This document shows positions 1 through 8,421 of a DNA stretch of 38,566 bases, in pieces. This DNA is from an uncultured Clostridia bacterium (GTDB lineage Bacteria > Bacillota > Clostridia > TANB77 > CAG-508). The translations under genes and the position numbers were made by a program. Position 1 is the first letter of the stretch, and the number at the start of each line of letters is the position of its first letter. Location of the stretch: NCBI GenBank assembly GCA_946401865.1, contig CAMIVO010000014.1, positions 1 to 38,566 on the forward strand, in the 5' to 3' direction. Below the pieces are notes generated by a model, which was not told the DNA's origin, searched no databases, and saw only the letters and a program-made list of their open reading frames with translations.

Positions 1-2
1 AT

Positions 3-2192
3 TTAAAAAATACAGAAAAAGCTGAACTTTTACAAGATATATCTGATTTAATGAACATTGAAAATGTAAGTGGAGACCAAGAATTTAAGGAAGAAAATGG
101 AAAATTAATTTGGAAAGCAGAAGGAGAAGACATTTATTATCAAGGAAATACTGAAAAAGAAATACCTATTGAATGTAAAATAACATACAAATTAGACGGA
201 AAAGAGATTTCTAAAGAGGATATTTTAGGAAAAAATGGACTTGTAAAAGTTACTTTAGAGTTTACTAACAAAGAAAAAAGACAGGTTACAATAAATGGTA
301 AGTTAGAAACTATGTATGTTCCATTTGTAGTTGGAATTGGTACAGTTGTAGACAATGAAAATAATAAAAACATTGAGATTTCAAGTGGTAAAGTAATAGA
401 TAATGGAAATAAAACTATAATTTTTGGAGTAGCACTACCAGGAATGCAAGAAAGTTTAGGAATAAATAAAGATACTCTAGAAATACCAGATTCTGTAGAA
501 TTTTCGATGGAAGCAAAAGACTTTGAAATGAATGAAATATATTGTTTTGCAACACCTAAGCTAATAGATGATAAAGATATAGAAATATTTAATAAAGTAG
601 ACAAAATTTATGATATGGCAAAAGAATTAAAAGATGGCTCAAACCAATTAGTCCAAGGAACAAAACAAGTAACAGAAGGTGCAAATAAATTAAATAGTGG
701 AACACATGAATTATCAAAAGAATTAAATACACAAATAGCTAAATATGAGGTTGCAAGAAATAAGCTTGCAAATAAAGAAGAATTAGAAGAAAAAATTGTA
801 AGTATAATTAATAATGAAATGAAAAAATTAATGCCAGAATTACAATCTTTAGCTGAAGAAGAAGCAAAAAATGTTATAAAAGAGAACTTAAAAGGAGAAA
901 ATGGTCTTGAAGAAAAAACAGCTCAAACAGCCTTAACATATACAAAAACAGCAATAAATACTAAACTAGAAGAACTAGCAAAAAATAATACAGAAATAAA
1001 AATACCAAATGAACTATTAAATCAAATACAAAAAGATGTAAAAATAGCTTTAACAAATATACAAGGAAAACAAGATGTTCAAGCACTAGAAAATACAATA
1101 AAAGAACTTGTAATAGCAGATATTACAAAAACAGTAAAAGGTACAACAAATGAAGTAATTACAAACAATGTAGAAAAAATGAAAGCAAATGTAACAGATC
1201 CAACAGCTTTATTAACAGGAAGTGAAAAAGAAACATTAAATCAATCTAAAAATCAAATGGCAAAAGCTATGGTACCTGGCATAAAAGCAGAAGCAGAAGC
1301 AAAAGGAATTACATTAACTGACGAGCAGGCATTTGCTAAAGCTATTAGCTCTGTTAATCAATTAGTAGGCACTGTATCAAAAAAGACAATGGATAAAACA
1401 TTAGATCAAGTAAAAACTCAAGCACCAACAATGGCTGAAAATACAGTAAAAGAAGTGGCAACAAATTTAAGCACAAATGAGGCTATATCTAAGGCAATTT
1501 CTGATTATGGAAATAAAATTGTAGCAGAAATTCAGTCAACAGTTGGAGAAGAAACTTTAAATGCAATCAAAGAAAATATTAAAAAAGAAATAATTGAAGA
1601 ACTAAAAAATGCATTTAAAAATGATAAAACATTACAGTTACAAATATCAAGTAAAGTTAAAGAAAAAATAAATCCAACAATAGATGCTGTTGCTGAACAA
1701 ACTGCAACAAAACTTGCAGAAGATTTTACAGAAGATTTAGCAAATCAAATTGCATCAAATTTAATAAAAAAACAATTAAGTGGAGAATTAAGTGGAACAG
1801 AGCTTGATAAAGAATTATCAAAATATGAAGACTTAATTAATTCTAAATTGGGAGAAGTAGATGGTCAAATAAAAACATTAAAAGATGCTCTAAATCAATT
1901 AACAGAAGGAACAAATGAATTAGCAAATGGAGCAAACCAATTACAAAATGGAATGAACGAATTTGATGAAAAGGGTATTCAAAAAATATACAATATTGTA
2001 AATAACAATGTAAGGGACTTACAAGAAAGAACAGAAAAATTAAAAGAATTATCAAATGAATATAATACCTTCACAAACATAGATGAAAATGCAAAAGGAA
2101 ATGTCAAATTTATTATGATGATAGATGCTCTAAAAAAAGACGAAGAAAAGAAGGAACAAGTAGTACCTTCTGCTAAAATAAAAGAAGAATAA
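3..2192 (+). CDS. Heptad-repeat surface/export protein (YhgE/Pip-like), 5' end outside window
   Basis: The reading frame is open to the left edge, and the first ATG at 51 has no ribosome binding site, so the gene starts outside the window. About 730 residues are visible. A beta-rich N-terminal part (roughly 1-190) is followed by a stretch of Leu-x-x-Gly heptads (DGSNQLVQGTKQVTEGANKL and onward), then a very long Lys/Glu/Thr-rich helical region. Near the C terminus comes a second set of the same heptads (LNQLTEGTNELANGANQL). Paired heptad blocks of this type are known in YhgE/Pip and MmpL-like membrane or surface proteins, where they form extended coiled-coil stalks. No membrane segment is seen in the visible part. 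It is followed by a strong terminator. Assignment to a named family is inference; the coiled-coil repeats are direct observation. Confidence 0.6.
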   Translation, partial: LKNTEKAELLQDISDLMNIENVSGDQEFKEENGKLIWKAEGEDIYYQGNTEKEIPIECKITYKLDGKEISKEDILGKNGLVKVTLEFTNKEKRQVTINGKLETMYVPFVVGIGTVVDNENNKNIEISSGKVIDNGNKTIIFGVALPGMQESLGINKDTLEIPDSVEFSMEAKDFEMNEIYCFATPKLIDDKDIEIFNKVDKIYDMAKELKDGSNQLVQGTKQVTEGANKLNSGTHELSKELNTQIAKYEVARNKLANKEELEEKIVSIINNEMKKLMPELQSLAEEEAKNVIKENLKGENGLEEKTAQTALTYTKTAINTKLEELAKNNTEIKIPNELLNQIQKDVKIALTNIQGKQDVQALENTIKELVIADITKTVKGTTNEVITNNVEKMKANVTDPTALLTGSEKETLNQSKNQMAKAMVPGIKAEAEAKGITLTDEQAFAKAISSVNQLVGTVSKKTMDKTLDQVKTQAPTMAENTVKEVATNLSTNEAISKAISDYGNKIVAEIQSTVGEETLNAIKENIKKEIIEELKNAFKNDKTLQLQISSKVKEKINPTIDAVAEQTATKLAEDFTEDLANQIASNLIKKQLSGELSGTELDKELSKYEDLINSKLGEVDGQIKTLKDALNQLTEGTNELANGANQLQNGMNEFDEKGIQKIYNIVNNNVRDLQERTEKLKELSNEYNTFTNIDENAKGNVKFIMMIDALKKDEEKKEQVVPSAKIKEE

Positions 2193-2203
2193 TAAATATA
2201 TCT

Positions 2204-2239
2204 AAAAGTGCCAAAGAGATAATTTTGGGCACTTTTTTT
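2204..2239 (+). terminator. Rho-independent terminator after the heptad-repeat gene
   Basis: The arms AAAAGTGCC (2204-2212) and GGCACTTTT (2228-2236) pair perfectly across a 15-nt loop and run into a T tract ending at 2239. It separates the heptad-repeat gene from the cardiolipin synthase gene. Confidence 0.85.
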
Positions 2240-2253
2240 ATATTTTTATTTTT

Positions 2254-2284
2254 TTACCACATTTTTCAAATAGTGTGGTATAAT
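2254..2284 (+). promoter_or_regulatory. Extended -10 promoter of the cls gene with overlapping inverted repeat
   Basis: TATAAT at 2279-2284 is preceded by TGG, giving an extended -10; the -35 is poor. A 7-bp inverted repeat, TACCACA (2255-2261) and TGTGGTA (2274-2280), brackets the spacer and overlaps the -10. It could be an operator. Confidence 0.5.
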
Positions 2285-2342
2285 GTTTAGTAAGTTATTG
2301 CACTTTTTGAAAAAATAATTAAATAGAAAAAGGGGAAAAGGT

Positions 2343-3842
2343 ATGAGAATGGCAATAAAAAGAGGGTTAATAGTATTAATAGGACTAGGATTACAAATAA
2401 TACTATCTTTATTTGTATATTTATTTTTAATAGAACACATTGCAATAATAAGTAGTTTCTATGGAATAATAGGATTTATATTGGTACTAGCTTTAATAAA
2501 AAATAGTAAGAACTATTCTTATACTTTACCCTGGATTATTATATTAATAATGTTTCCACTAATAGGAACTCTTTTATATATAATTTTAGGAAAAAGCAAA
2601 AACAAAAGTAAAATTTTGAAAAATATTACACAAAGTGAAAAAGAAAGTAAAAAATATTTAATTCAGAATAAAGATATAAAAAAAGAGATTAAAAATAATG
2701 GTAAACTAAATTATTTAAGTGAATATGCAGGATATCCTGTAACTACAAACAATGAAGTTACATATTATCCACTTGGAGAAAAAGCTTTTGTTGCAATTCT
2801 TGAGGAATTAAAAAAAGCCGAAAAATTTATATTTTTTGAATATTTTATAGTTGCAAAAGGAAAAATGTGGGATTCTATTTTAGAAATATTAGAAGAAAAA
2901 GCAAAAAAAGGTGTAGATGTTAGAGTTATGTATGACGATTTTGGATGTGTTGCAACTTTAAAAAATTCTTACCCAAAAGAACTTCAAAAAAAAGGAATAA
3001 AATGTGTTGTATTTAATGCATTAAACCCAATAGCAGGTATGATTATGAATAATCGTGATCACAGAAAAATAATGGTAATAGATGGAAAAGTAGCATTTTC
3101 TGGGGGAATTAATATAGCAGATGAATATATTAATATAAATAGTAAATATGGACATTGGAAAGATAATGGAATAAAAATTGTAGGAGATGCTGTTTGGAAT
3201 TATACTGTTATGTTTTTAGGGCTATGGAATGCTTTTAAAAAGGAAGACAAGGATTTTACCAAATTTAAATATGATTTTAAAAATAGAAATATAAACAATG
3301 GTTATGTTGTACCATATGGAGAAACACCATTAGATGAAGAAATAACGGGAGAAGATGTTTATTTAAATATAATTAACCAAGCAAATGATTATGTGTATAT
3401 TTTTACACCATATCTAATTATTGATACAGACATGATTAATAGTTTAAATTTGGCAGCAAAAAGAGGTGTTGATGTTAGAATAGTTATTCCAGGAATACCA
3501 GATAAAAAAATAGTTTATACTTTGTCAGAATCACATATTGAACCATTGGCAAAGGCTGGAGTTAAAGTTTATAAATATACACCGGGATTTGTTCATGCAA
3601 AGGTATTTGTATCTGATGATAAAATTGCAACTGTTGGAACAATTAATTTAGATTATAGAAGTTTATATTTACATTTTGAATGTGGATGTTATATGGAAAA
3701 TGTAGATGTTATAAAAGACATAAAAAAGGATATGATTGAAACTATTGAGAAAAGCCGTGAAGTTGACAAAAAAGAAATTTCACCAAACTTTTTTAAATGG
3801 ATTTGGCAGGCACTTTTAAGGCTGGTTGCACCACTTATGTAG
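2343..3842 (+). CDS. cls: Cardiolipin synthase (two-HKD phospholipase D superfamily)
   Basis: This predicted membrane enzyme condenses two phosphatidylglycerol molecules into cardiolipin and glycerol. At 499 residues it has the usual length of bacterial Cls. Three hydrophobic segments (about 9-29, 33-52 and 61-83) match the PLDc_N region. They are followed by two phospholipase D modules. The first catalytic motif is H240-x-K242-x4-D247 (HRKIMVID) and the second is H418-x-K420-x4-D425 (HAKVFVSD). Both are intact, so the enzyme should be active. The start at 2343 follows a purine-rich AAAGGGG site. The esterase gene begins 29 nt after the stop and may be co-transcribed. The symbol is given for the family; which paralogue it is cannot be told. 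Confidence 0.93.
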   Translation: MRMAIKRGLIVLIGLGLQIILSLFVYLFLIEHIAIISSFYGIIGFILVLALIKNSKNYSYTLPWIIILIMFPLIGTLLYIILGKSKNKSKILKNITQSEKESKKYLIQNKDIKKEIKNNGKLNYLSEYAGYPVTTNNEVTYYPLGEKAFVAILEELKKAEKFIFFEYFIVAKGKMWDSILEILEEKAKKGVDVRVMYDDFGCVATLKNSYPKELQKKGIKCVVFNALNPIAGMIMNNRDHRKIMVIDGKVAFSGGINIADEYININSKYGHWKDNGIKIVGDAVWNYTVMFLGLWNAFKKEDKDFTKFKYDFKNRNINNGYVVPYGETPLDEEITGEDVYLNIINQANDYVYIFTPYLIIDTDMINSLNLAAKRGVDVRIVIPGIPDKKIVYTLSESHIEPLAKAGVKVYKYTPGFVHAKVFVSDDKIATVGTINLDYRSLYLHFECGCYMENVDVIKDIKKDMIETIEKSREVDKKEISPNFFKWIWQALLRLVAPLM

Positions 3843-3871
3843 GAGGGGGAAAATTTATAAAAGGTGATATT

Positions 3872-4570
3872 ATGAAAAAAACATTAAAGGTAGAAAATAA
3901 AAATATAACAATATATTATGACAAAATTTATACAGAAAATAAACTGCCAATTATTATATTAAATACATTCGAAGAGGATGGACAAGAAATTTGGAATAAA
4001 ACAAAAGAATTAACTCATAAAGAGTATGTATTAGTTAGTATATCTAATACTGATTGGAATAGAGAAATGTCTCCTTGGTATATGGATAAATTGTTTAAAG
4101 GAGAAGAAAACTATGCTGGAAAAGCAGATGAATATATAGAAATTTTAGCTGAAAAAATTATTCCAGATATAAGTAAAGAAATTGGTAATCTAGTACATAA
4201 AGATATAAGTGAATATATCATAGCAGGGTATTCTTTAGCCGGTTTATTTGCAATTTATAGTTTATATAAAACAAATATATTTTCAAGTGCAATTTCATGT
4301 TCAGGATCCTTATGGTATCCAAATTTTATTGAATATATAAAAGAAAATGAACTAAAAATACATCCGAATAAAATCTATTTTTCATTAGGAAATAGAGAAA
4401 GTAAAACCAAAAATGAATTAATGTCTAAAGTTGAAGAAAAAACTAAAATTGCTGAAAGGTTTTATAATAAAGGCAATATAGAAACTGTATACGAAGAAAA
4501 CGAAGGTAATCATTTTCAGGATGTGGATTTAAGAATTGCAAAAGGAATTGCGTGGGTTTTGGAGGAATAG
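3872..4570 (+). CDS. Alpha/beta-hydrolase esterase (COG2819-like)
   Basis: A 232-residue cytoplasmic serine hydrolase. The nucleophile elbow G-Y-S121-L-A-G sits in the expected IIAGYSLAG context, followed by a typical SGSLWYPNF segment. The C-terminal EGNH214F supplies the catalytic histidine. The acid is probably in or near the SLGNRESK stretch (about 165-175), but I cannot assign it. The architecture matches the predicted-esterase family that includes the enterobactin esterase IroE; the substrate is unknown. I chose the ATG at 3872 because AAAAGGTGAT lies just upstream. An in-frame ATG at 3797 lies inside cls and has no ribosome binding site. The gene probably forms an operon with cls. Confidence 0.8.
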   Translation: MKKTLKVENKNITIYYDKIYTENKLPIIILNTFEEDGQEIWNKTKELTHKEYVLVSISNTDWNREMSPWYMDKLFKGEENYAGKADEYIEILAEKIIPDISKEIGNLVHKDISEYIIAGYSLAGLFAIYSLYKTNIFSSAISCSGSLWYPNFIEYIKENELKIHPNKIYFSLGNRESKTKNELMSKVEEKTKIAERFYNKGNIETVYEENEGNHFQDVDLRIAKGIAWVLEE

Positions 4571-4656
4571 CAGTAATACAACATTTAATTGATAAGAATT
4601 GCAATATTGATAGTGTGTTTGAAAATGGATATTTTGTTATAAAATAATGATAAAAA

Positions 4657-4705
4657 GAAAATGTCAATGGGGACGGTTCAAGAACGTTGAAAATGTCAAA
4701 TTTTT
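4657..4705. repeat. REP-like palindromic unit
   Basis: AATGTCAA occurs at 4660-4667 and 4692-4699. Between them are GGGGACGGTTC and the small palindrome GTTC-AA-GAAC (4676-4685). From memory, AATGTCAATGGGGACGGTTC-type units are scattered through clostridial genomes and are associated with REP-type Y1 transposases; this is unverified here. Confidence 0.4.
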
Positions 4706-4873
4706 AAAAGGTTGATATAGGGGAATTGCGGGAATTTTTAATAAAGAGTGAAAACACTGAAAACCTTGACAATACTGGGATGCGAAAAATAACTAAAATA
4801 GAAAATTAAAAAAATGTTTATTTTGTAATAAAAAAATAATTCATTCGTTATTACTGGCAAGGTATACATAATG

Positions 4874-4902
4874 TTGAAAAAATATTAAATTTATGATATA
4901 AT
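4874..4902 (+). promoter_or_regulatory. Promoter of the 718-aa coiled-coil gene
   Basis: TTGAAA (4874-4879), a 17-nt spacer and TATAAT (4897-4902) preceded by TGA give a near-consensus extended -10 promoter. It lies 64 nt upstream of the chosen start. Confidence 0.75.
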
Positions 4903-4965
4903 AATATTTAGCAGTTTTTTAAAATCATAAATAAATAGAAATTTTATATAAAAAGGATGTTAAAT

Positions 4966-7122
4966 ATGGGAAAAATAGCAAATTTTTTTGGTTTATTATT
5001 TCCTAAACCAAAAAAAACAGAAGAAAAGTCAGCTCCGTCAGTAAGTAGAGATATTGCATTTGTTACTGACTCAGAAGCACAAGAATATGAATTTGGAATA
5101 ATGGGACAATTACTAGATCAAAAGACTAAAATAGATTTCATTACAAAGTATTTGCCTAAAAATGGTGCTAATTTAAAACAACAATCTGAAGCATTAATAA
5201 ATTTATTAAATGCAACAAACAATGATCAAGATCCAGATGTAATTCATGCTTTTTCTGATTATCTTGAAATGTTTCATGCAGATTATAGAAGGGCTGTAGG
5301 ATTATCTGTTATAGAAGAACTTGAAAGTATTAACTCTTGTATGAGTACAACATTTACACAATCTAGAATGGAAAGTCATTTAGATAAAGAAATGATTATG
5401 TCTTATGTTAGTGCAATTCAAGCTCTTCGAGATAAAGTAGATGCGGAAAAAGAAAAAAGAAAACCGATTTTAACTGGTCCAAGTAACCAATATTATACTG
5501 CTATATCATTAGAAGCAGAATATCGTCTTAAAATGTTAGAATTATTATATATTACTTCTATAGATGAAGGATTAATGCATCGTGATAAATCTAATGTGGT
5601 TAACCCTTTCGAAAAGTTAACACCAGTACAAAAAAGTAGATTTGCTACTTTATTTAGGAATGATTTGGACGCAGTTGCTGTAGATTATCGTTTATTATCT
5701 GGTAATGAAGATGTATTAAATAGATATGCTCGTCACAATTTTACACGTATAGATCCAGATGCTGAAAAACTTAATATTAAACTAGGAACACAAGAATTAA
5801 GAGATTATACATTTGAGACAATGTTTGGTGGAGAAGTTCCATCTGACGAATTGTTTGAGAATATAAAAAGTTTAATATATATTCGTTACAATTTAAATGA
5901 AATGAAGTATGAACAGCCACAGGCACAAGAAGCTAAACAAAAAAGGGAAGAACAAGAAAGAAAAGATAAAGAAAAAGCAGAAAGAAGGAAAAAGGAAGAA
6001 GAAGAACGAGAAGCTCAAAGAGCTGAAGAAGAGAGAGTTCGTAAACAGCGAGCTGAAGAAGCTAAAAGAAAAGCTAAGGAGCAAGAAGAAGAGGCTGCTC
6101 GTTTAGCAAAAGCAAAAGCTGAAGAAGAAGCTAAAAAACTTGTTGATGCAACAGATGAAGAAATTCAAGCAAGAATTAATGAGTTATATCATGATGTTAC
6201 TTTAACAGGAAGTAGATATATTAATATTTTAGATTTTCAAAAAAGAATAGCAGTTGCAAAAGGACTTATTCCAACAAATGATATGATGCAAGATGAAAAT
6301 TTAGTATATTGTGTTTATTCTCCACAAGAGATAATTAGATTTATAAAACATGTAAATAAGTCAGGTGTTCATTACTATGTTTTCCCAGATTCTCAAGAAG
6401 GTGATAATGGAGGATTTAATGTAGTAGTTTCTAAATCTGATCAAGGCATATTAGATATCCATTCAGTAAATAATATATTTGGTAGTTCACAAAGAAGTTA
6501 TATAAGAGGTGATGATGCTAGAGTTTGGAAAAGATTTGGCACTATACCTGCTTATTATCTAGAAAAAATTATGGAACTATATAATGAGTCAGATGATGAG
6601 AAAAAAGAAGAATATAAAGATTTTATATTTGTTGATAAAGCTAAAGTTAAAGATTCATATGAAATAGGAGTAATGACAACTTGCTATAAGGATGGTTCTC
6701 CTAGTGAAGAAAGATTCTTAACTGATCTTATCTTAGAAGCTTATAGACAATTAAAGAAGCAATGGCAAGATAAACATGAAGATAGAGATGTGTTAAGTTA
6801 TGTATCAGTTCCAGCTACATGTAATATTATTCCACTTCTTAGAGCTTTTAAAGAAAAAGGAGTTACTCCATATTTTGAAAGAGTACCTTTAACAGGAAAA
6901 CGTAATACAGATGATAGAGATAATATTCATATCTATTTTTCTAGAGATGAATATGAAAAGTTCTGGAATGAAGTAAGACCAAGTTTTGTGGAAGCTGCAA
7001 GTGGACAAATGGTTCCAATGGAAGTACATTATGGGGCAGATTATGACTTTGTAGCTGAAAACCCATCTGGTTTAAAATTAAAATTGTTAAAAGATATAGA
7101 ACAGACTGAACAAGAACATTAA
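4966..7122 (+). CDS. Unrecognised 718-aa protein with central charged coiled coil
   Basis: I do not recognise this protein. Residues 1-320 are mostly helical with no clear motif. Residues about 321-395 are a dense Lys/Glu/Arg/Ala coiled coil (KEKAERRKKEEEEREAQRAE and onward). Residues about 400-718 form a mixed alpha/beta C-terminal part with aromatic-rich stretches such as GVHYYVFPDSQEG and VPATCNIIPLLRAF. There is no signal peptide or membrane segment, so it is probably cytoplasmic. I chose the ATG at 4966 because AAAAGGATG lies 6-9 nt upstream; the ATG at 4957 falls inside that site. It is monocistronic behind its own promoter. A scaffold role is only a guess from the coiled coil. Confidence 0.7.
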   Translation: MGKIANFFGLLFPKPKKTEEKSAPSVSRDIAFVTDSEAQEYEFGIMGQLLDQKTKIDFITKYLPKNGANLKQQSEALINLLNATNNDQDPDVIHAFSDYLEMFHADYRRAVGLSVIEELESINSCMSTTFTQSRMESHLDKEMIMSYVSAIQALRDKVDAEKEKRKPILTGPSNQYYTAISLEAEYRLKMLELLYITSIDEGLMHRDKSNVVNPFEKLTPVQKSRFATLFRNDLDAVAVDYRLLSGNEDVLNRYARHNFTRIDPDAEKLNIKLGTQELRDYTFETMFGGEVPSDELFENIKSLIYIRYNLNEMKYEQPQAQEAKQKREEQERKDKEKAERRKKEEEEREAQRAEEERVRKQRAEEAKRKAKEQEEEAARLAKAKAEEEAKKLVDATDEEIQARINELYHDVTLTGSRYINILDFQKRIAVAKGLIPTNDMMQDENLVYCVYSPQEIIRFIKHVNKSGVHYYVFPDSQEGDNGGFNVVVSKSDQGILDIHSVNNIFGSSQRSYIRGDDARVWKRFGTIPAYYLEKIMELYNESDDEKKEEYKDFIFVDKAKVKDSYEIGVMTTCYKDGSPSEERFLTDLILEAYRQLKKQWQDKHEDRDVLSYVSVPATCNIIPLLRAFKEKGVTPYFERVPLTGKRNTDDRDNIHIYFSRDEYEKFWNEVRPSFVEAASGQMVPMEVHYGADYDFVAENPSGLKLKLLKDIEQTEQEH

Positions 7123-7139
7123 TACAAAATAAAAAAGAG

Positions 7140-7172
7140 ACCGTAAGTGAAATGAACCCCATATAGTGGACA
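7140..7172. mobile_element. Remnant of an IS3-family-like terminal repeat
   Basis: TGAACCCCATATAGTGGACA (7153-7172) resembles the conserved ends of IS3/IS150-group elements, whose tips carry TGaaCCCCa...GTgGACA. No transposase reading frame is next to it. I call it a scar on resemblance alone. Confidence 0.4.
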
Positions 7173-7465
7173 CCAAAAAAAGAGAGCGAGAGTATCGGGA
7201 AGATGGCGTTATTCAGTTAGGATTTCCTTTATATGATGAAGAAGTTAATAACTGGATACACGAGTTTTATAGATTAAAATTGGCAGATTATAACTATTTG
7301 GATAATTATAAATTTTATAAATATAAAAAAATAGAAGAATTATCATTAGAAGAAACTCTATCATATTTAACTTTTATAATTAGAGGAGAAAGATTTTGTG
7401 ATGGACATATAACGTCTTTTTTAGAAGATGGAACGATTGAAAGGTTAGGAAATAATAATGATTGA
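7166..7465 (+). CDS. DUF6508-like protein, 5' end possibly altered
   Basis: A 99-residue protein. Its C-terminal half has the signature I associate with DUF6508: a LSLEETLSYLTFIIRGERFC segment followed by DGHITSFLEDGTIERL. Function is unknown. The only start is a GTG at 7166 with no ribosome binding site, lying inside the IS3-like terminal sequence. The first dozen residues (DTKKREREYREDG) are therefore probably not native, and the true N terminus may have been replaced. The stop (TGA) overlaps the next gene by 8 nt, so the two were likely translationally coupled. The family call is from memory. Confidence 0.55.
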   Translation: MDTKKREREYREDGVIQLGFPLYDEEVNNWIHEFYRLKLADYNYLDNYKFYKYKKIEELSLEETLSYLTFIIRGERFCDGHITSFLEDGTIERLGNNND

Positions 7466-8237
7466 TTTACAAAGATTAAAAAAGTCTTTTAATGAATTTA
7501 TAAATAATTATAATTATCAAGATCCGGGATTTAACTTAAAAGTGGTTCATACTATGCATGTTGTAGAAAACGCAAAAAGTATAGCTGAACATATGCAACT
7601 ATCAGATGAAGATATTGCTCTTGCACAACTTATTGCTTATTTACATGATATTGGTAGATTTGAAGAATTAAAAACAATAAAAGGGTTTGATAGCATAAGA
7701 AATGATCATGCATTATATGCGTCGAAGATTTTATTTGATGATAATCTTATTCGAAAGTTTATTTTAGATGATTTATATGATAATATTATAAAAAAAGCTA
7801 TTGAAAACCATAATAAATTAAATATAGAATCAGGATTAAACGAAAGAGAACTGCTTCATGCAAAAATAATTAGAGATGCCGATAAACTAGATAATTTTAG
7901 AGTAAAAAGAGATGAAAGCATCGAAGAACTATTTTTAGGTAAAGTTTCTAAAATTGAGGAATTTAATGATTCATTAATATCTGATAATGTATATAACAGT
8001 GTTTTAAAAAGAGAATGCGTTGATATTCATGATAGAGTTTATCCACTAGATTATTGGATATGTATTTTAGCATTTGTATTCGATTTAAATTTTAAAGAAA
8101 CTTTTGATGTTATAAAAGATAATAATTATGTAGATGTTTTAATTGATAAATTTAAATATACAAATAAAGTAACAAGTGAGAGAATGGAAAACGTACGAAG
8201 TATCATAAATGAATATGTTAGAGAAAAGACTAACTAA
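7458..8237 (+). CDS. HD-domain metal-dependent phosphohydrolase
   Basis: A 259-residue HD-superfamily protein. Candidate metal ligands are in order: H34 (VVHTMHVVENA, or H31), H63-D64 in AYLHDIGRFEE, a His in NDHALYAS, a His in AIENHNK, and the terminal Asp in IRDADKLDNFR. The family hydrolyses phosphoesters or nucleotides using divalent metal; the substrate cannot be read from sequence. The start ATG at 7458 has AAAGGTTAGGA upstream, inside the end of the DUF6508-like gene, and overlaps it by 8 nt. Unlike GGDEF/HD-GYP regulators it has no extra domain. Confidence 0.82.
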   Translation: MIDLQRLKKSFNEFINNYNYQDPGFNLKVVHTMHVVENAKSIAEHMQLSDEDIALAQLIAYLHDIGRFEELKTIKGFDSIRNDHALYASKILFDDNLIRKFILDDLYDNIIKKAIENHNKLNIESGLNERELLHAKIIRDADKLDNFRVKRDESIEELFLGKVSKIEEFNDSLISDNVYNSVLKRECVDIHDRVYPLDYWICILAFVFDLNFKETFDVIKDNNYVDVLIDKFKYTNKVTSERMENVRSIINEYVREKTN

Positions 8238-8290
8238 AAAGTTCGCAATATTTTGATGATCTAAAAATTCACAAGAAATTCACAAAAAAA

Positions 8291-8317
8291 TTAGCACTCT
8301 ATACTTGACATTGCTAA
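8291..8317. promoter_or_regulatory. CIRCE-like HrcA operator
   Basis: The left arm TTAGCACTC (8291-8299) is identical to the CIRCE consensus. After exactly 9 nt, CATTGCTAA (8309-8317) matches the second arm GAGTGCTAA at 7 of 9 positions. It overlaps the -35 of the Hsp20 promoter, where HrcA would block transcription until heat shock. Confidence 0.8.
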
Positions 8318-8332
8318 AATTAGTGATATAAT
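8305..8332 (+). promoter_or_regulatory. Promoter of the Hsp20 gene
   Basis: TTGACA (8305-8310), a 16-nt spacer and TATAAT (8327-8332) preceded by TGA form a strong vegetative promoter. The CIRCE-like element covers its -35. A leader of roughly 80 nt precedes the coding sequence. Confidence 0.85.
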
Positions 8333-8421
8333 ATAAGTGTAATGAGAATTACATATATGTGCATACCCTTGAAACAGAGTATCAACACATAAAAAATTAT
8401 TTTGTAAAAGGAGTGGTTTTT

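Larger units (their letters stand above)
4571..4956. other. Intergenic region with gene remnant and REP-like scar
   Basis: This stretch of nearly 390 bases holds no convincing gene. In another frame across the esterase stop, a short open stretch ends at 4645-4647 (about 28 residues, containing GGIAVIQHLIDKN). It may be the 3' tail of a lost gene. A REP-like unit lies at 4657-4705 and a good promoter at 4874-4902. The remainder is featureless A+T-rich sequence. Confidence 0.4.

Noticed and set aside
140..604. Long open frames on the minus strand opposite real genes (for example 140-604, 24645-25070, 36919-37449, 37653-38084)
   Set aside because: They are Phe/Leu/Ser/Ile-rich mirror translations of A-rich coding strands, lack ribosome binding sites and lie inside confidently assigned genes.
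4721..4736. GGGAATT direct repeat as another integrase arm pair
   Set aside because: Period is only 9 nt and there is no nearby att core or element; chance in low-complexity DNA is likely.
5909..6106. 65-codon Lys-rich frame inside the coiled-coil gene
   Set aside because: It is the out-of-frame reading of GAA/AAA-rich codons that encode the coiled coil.
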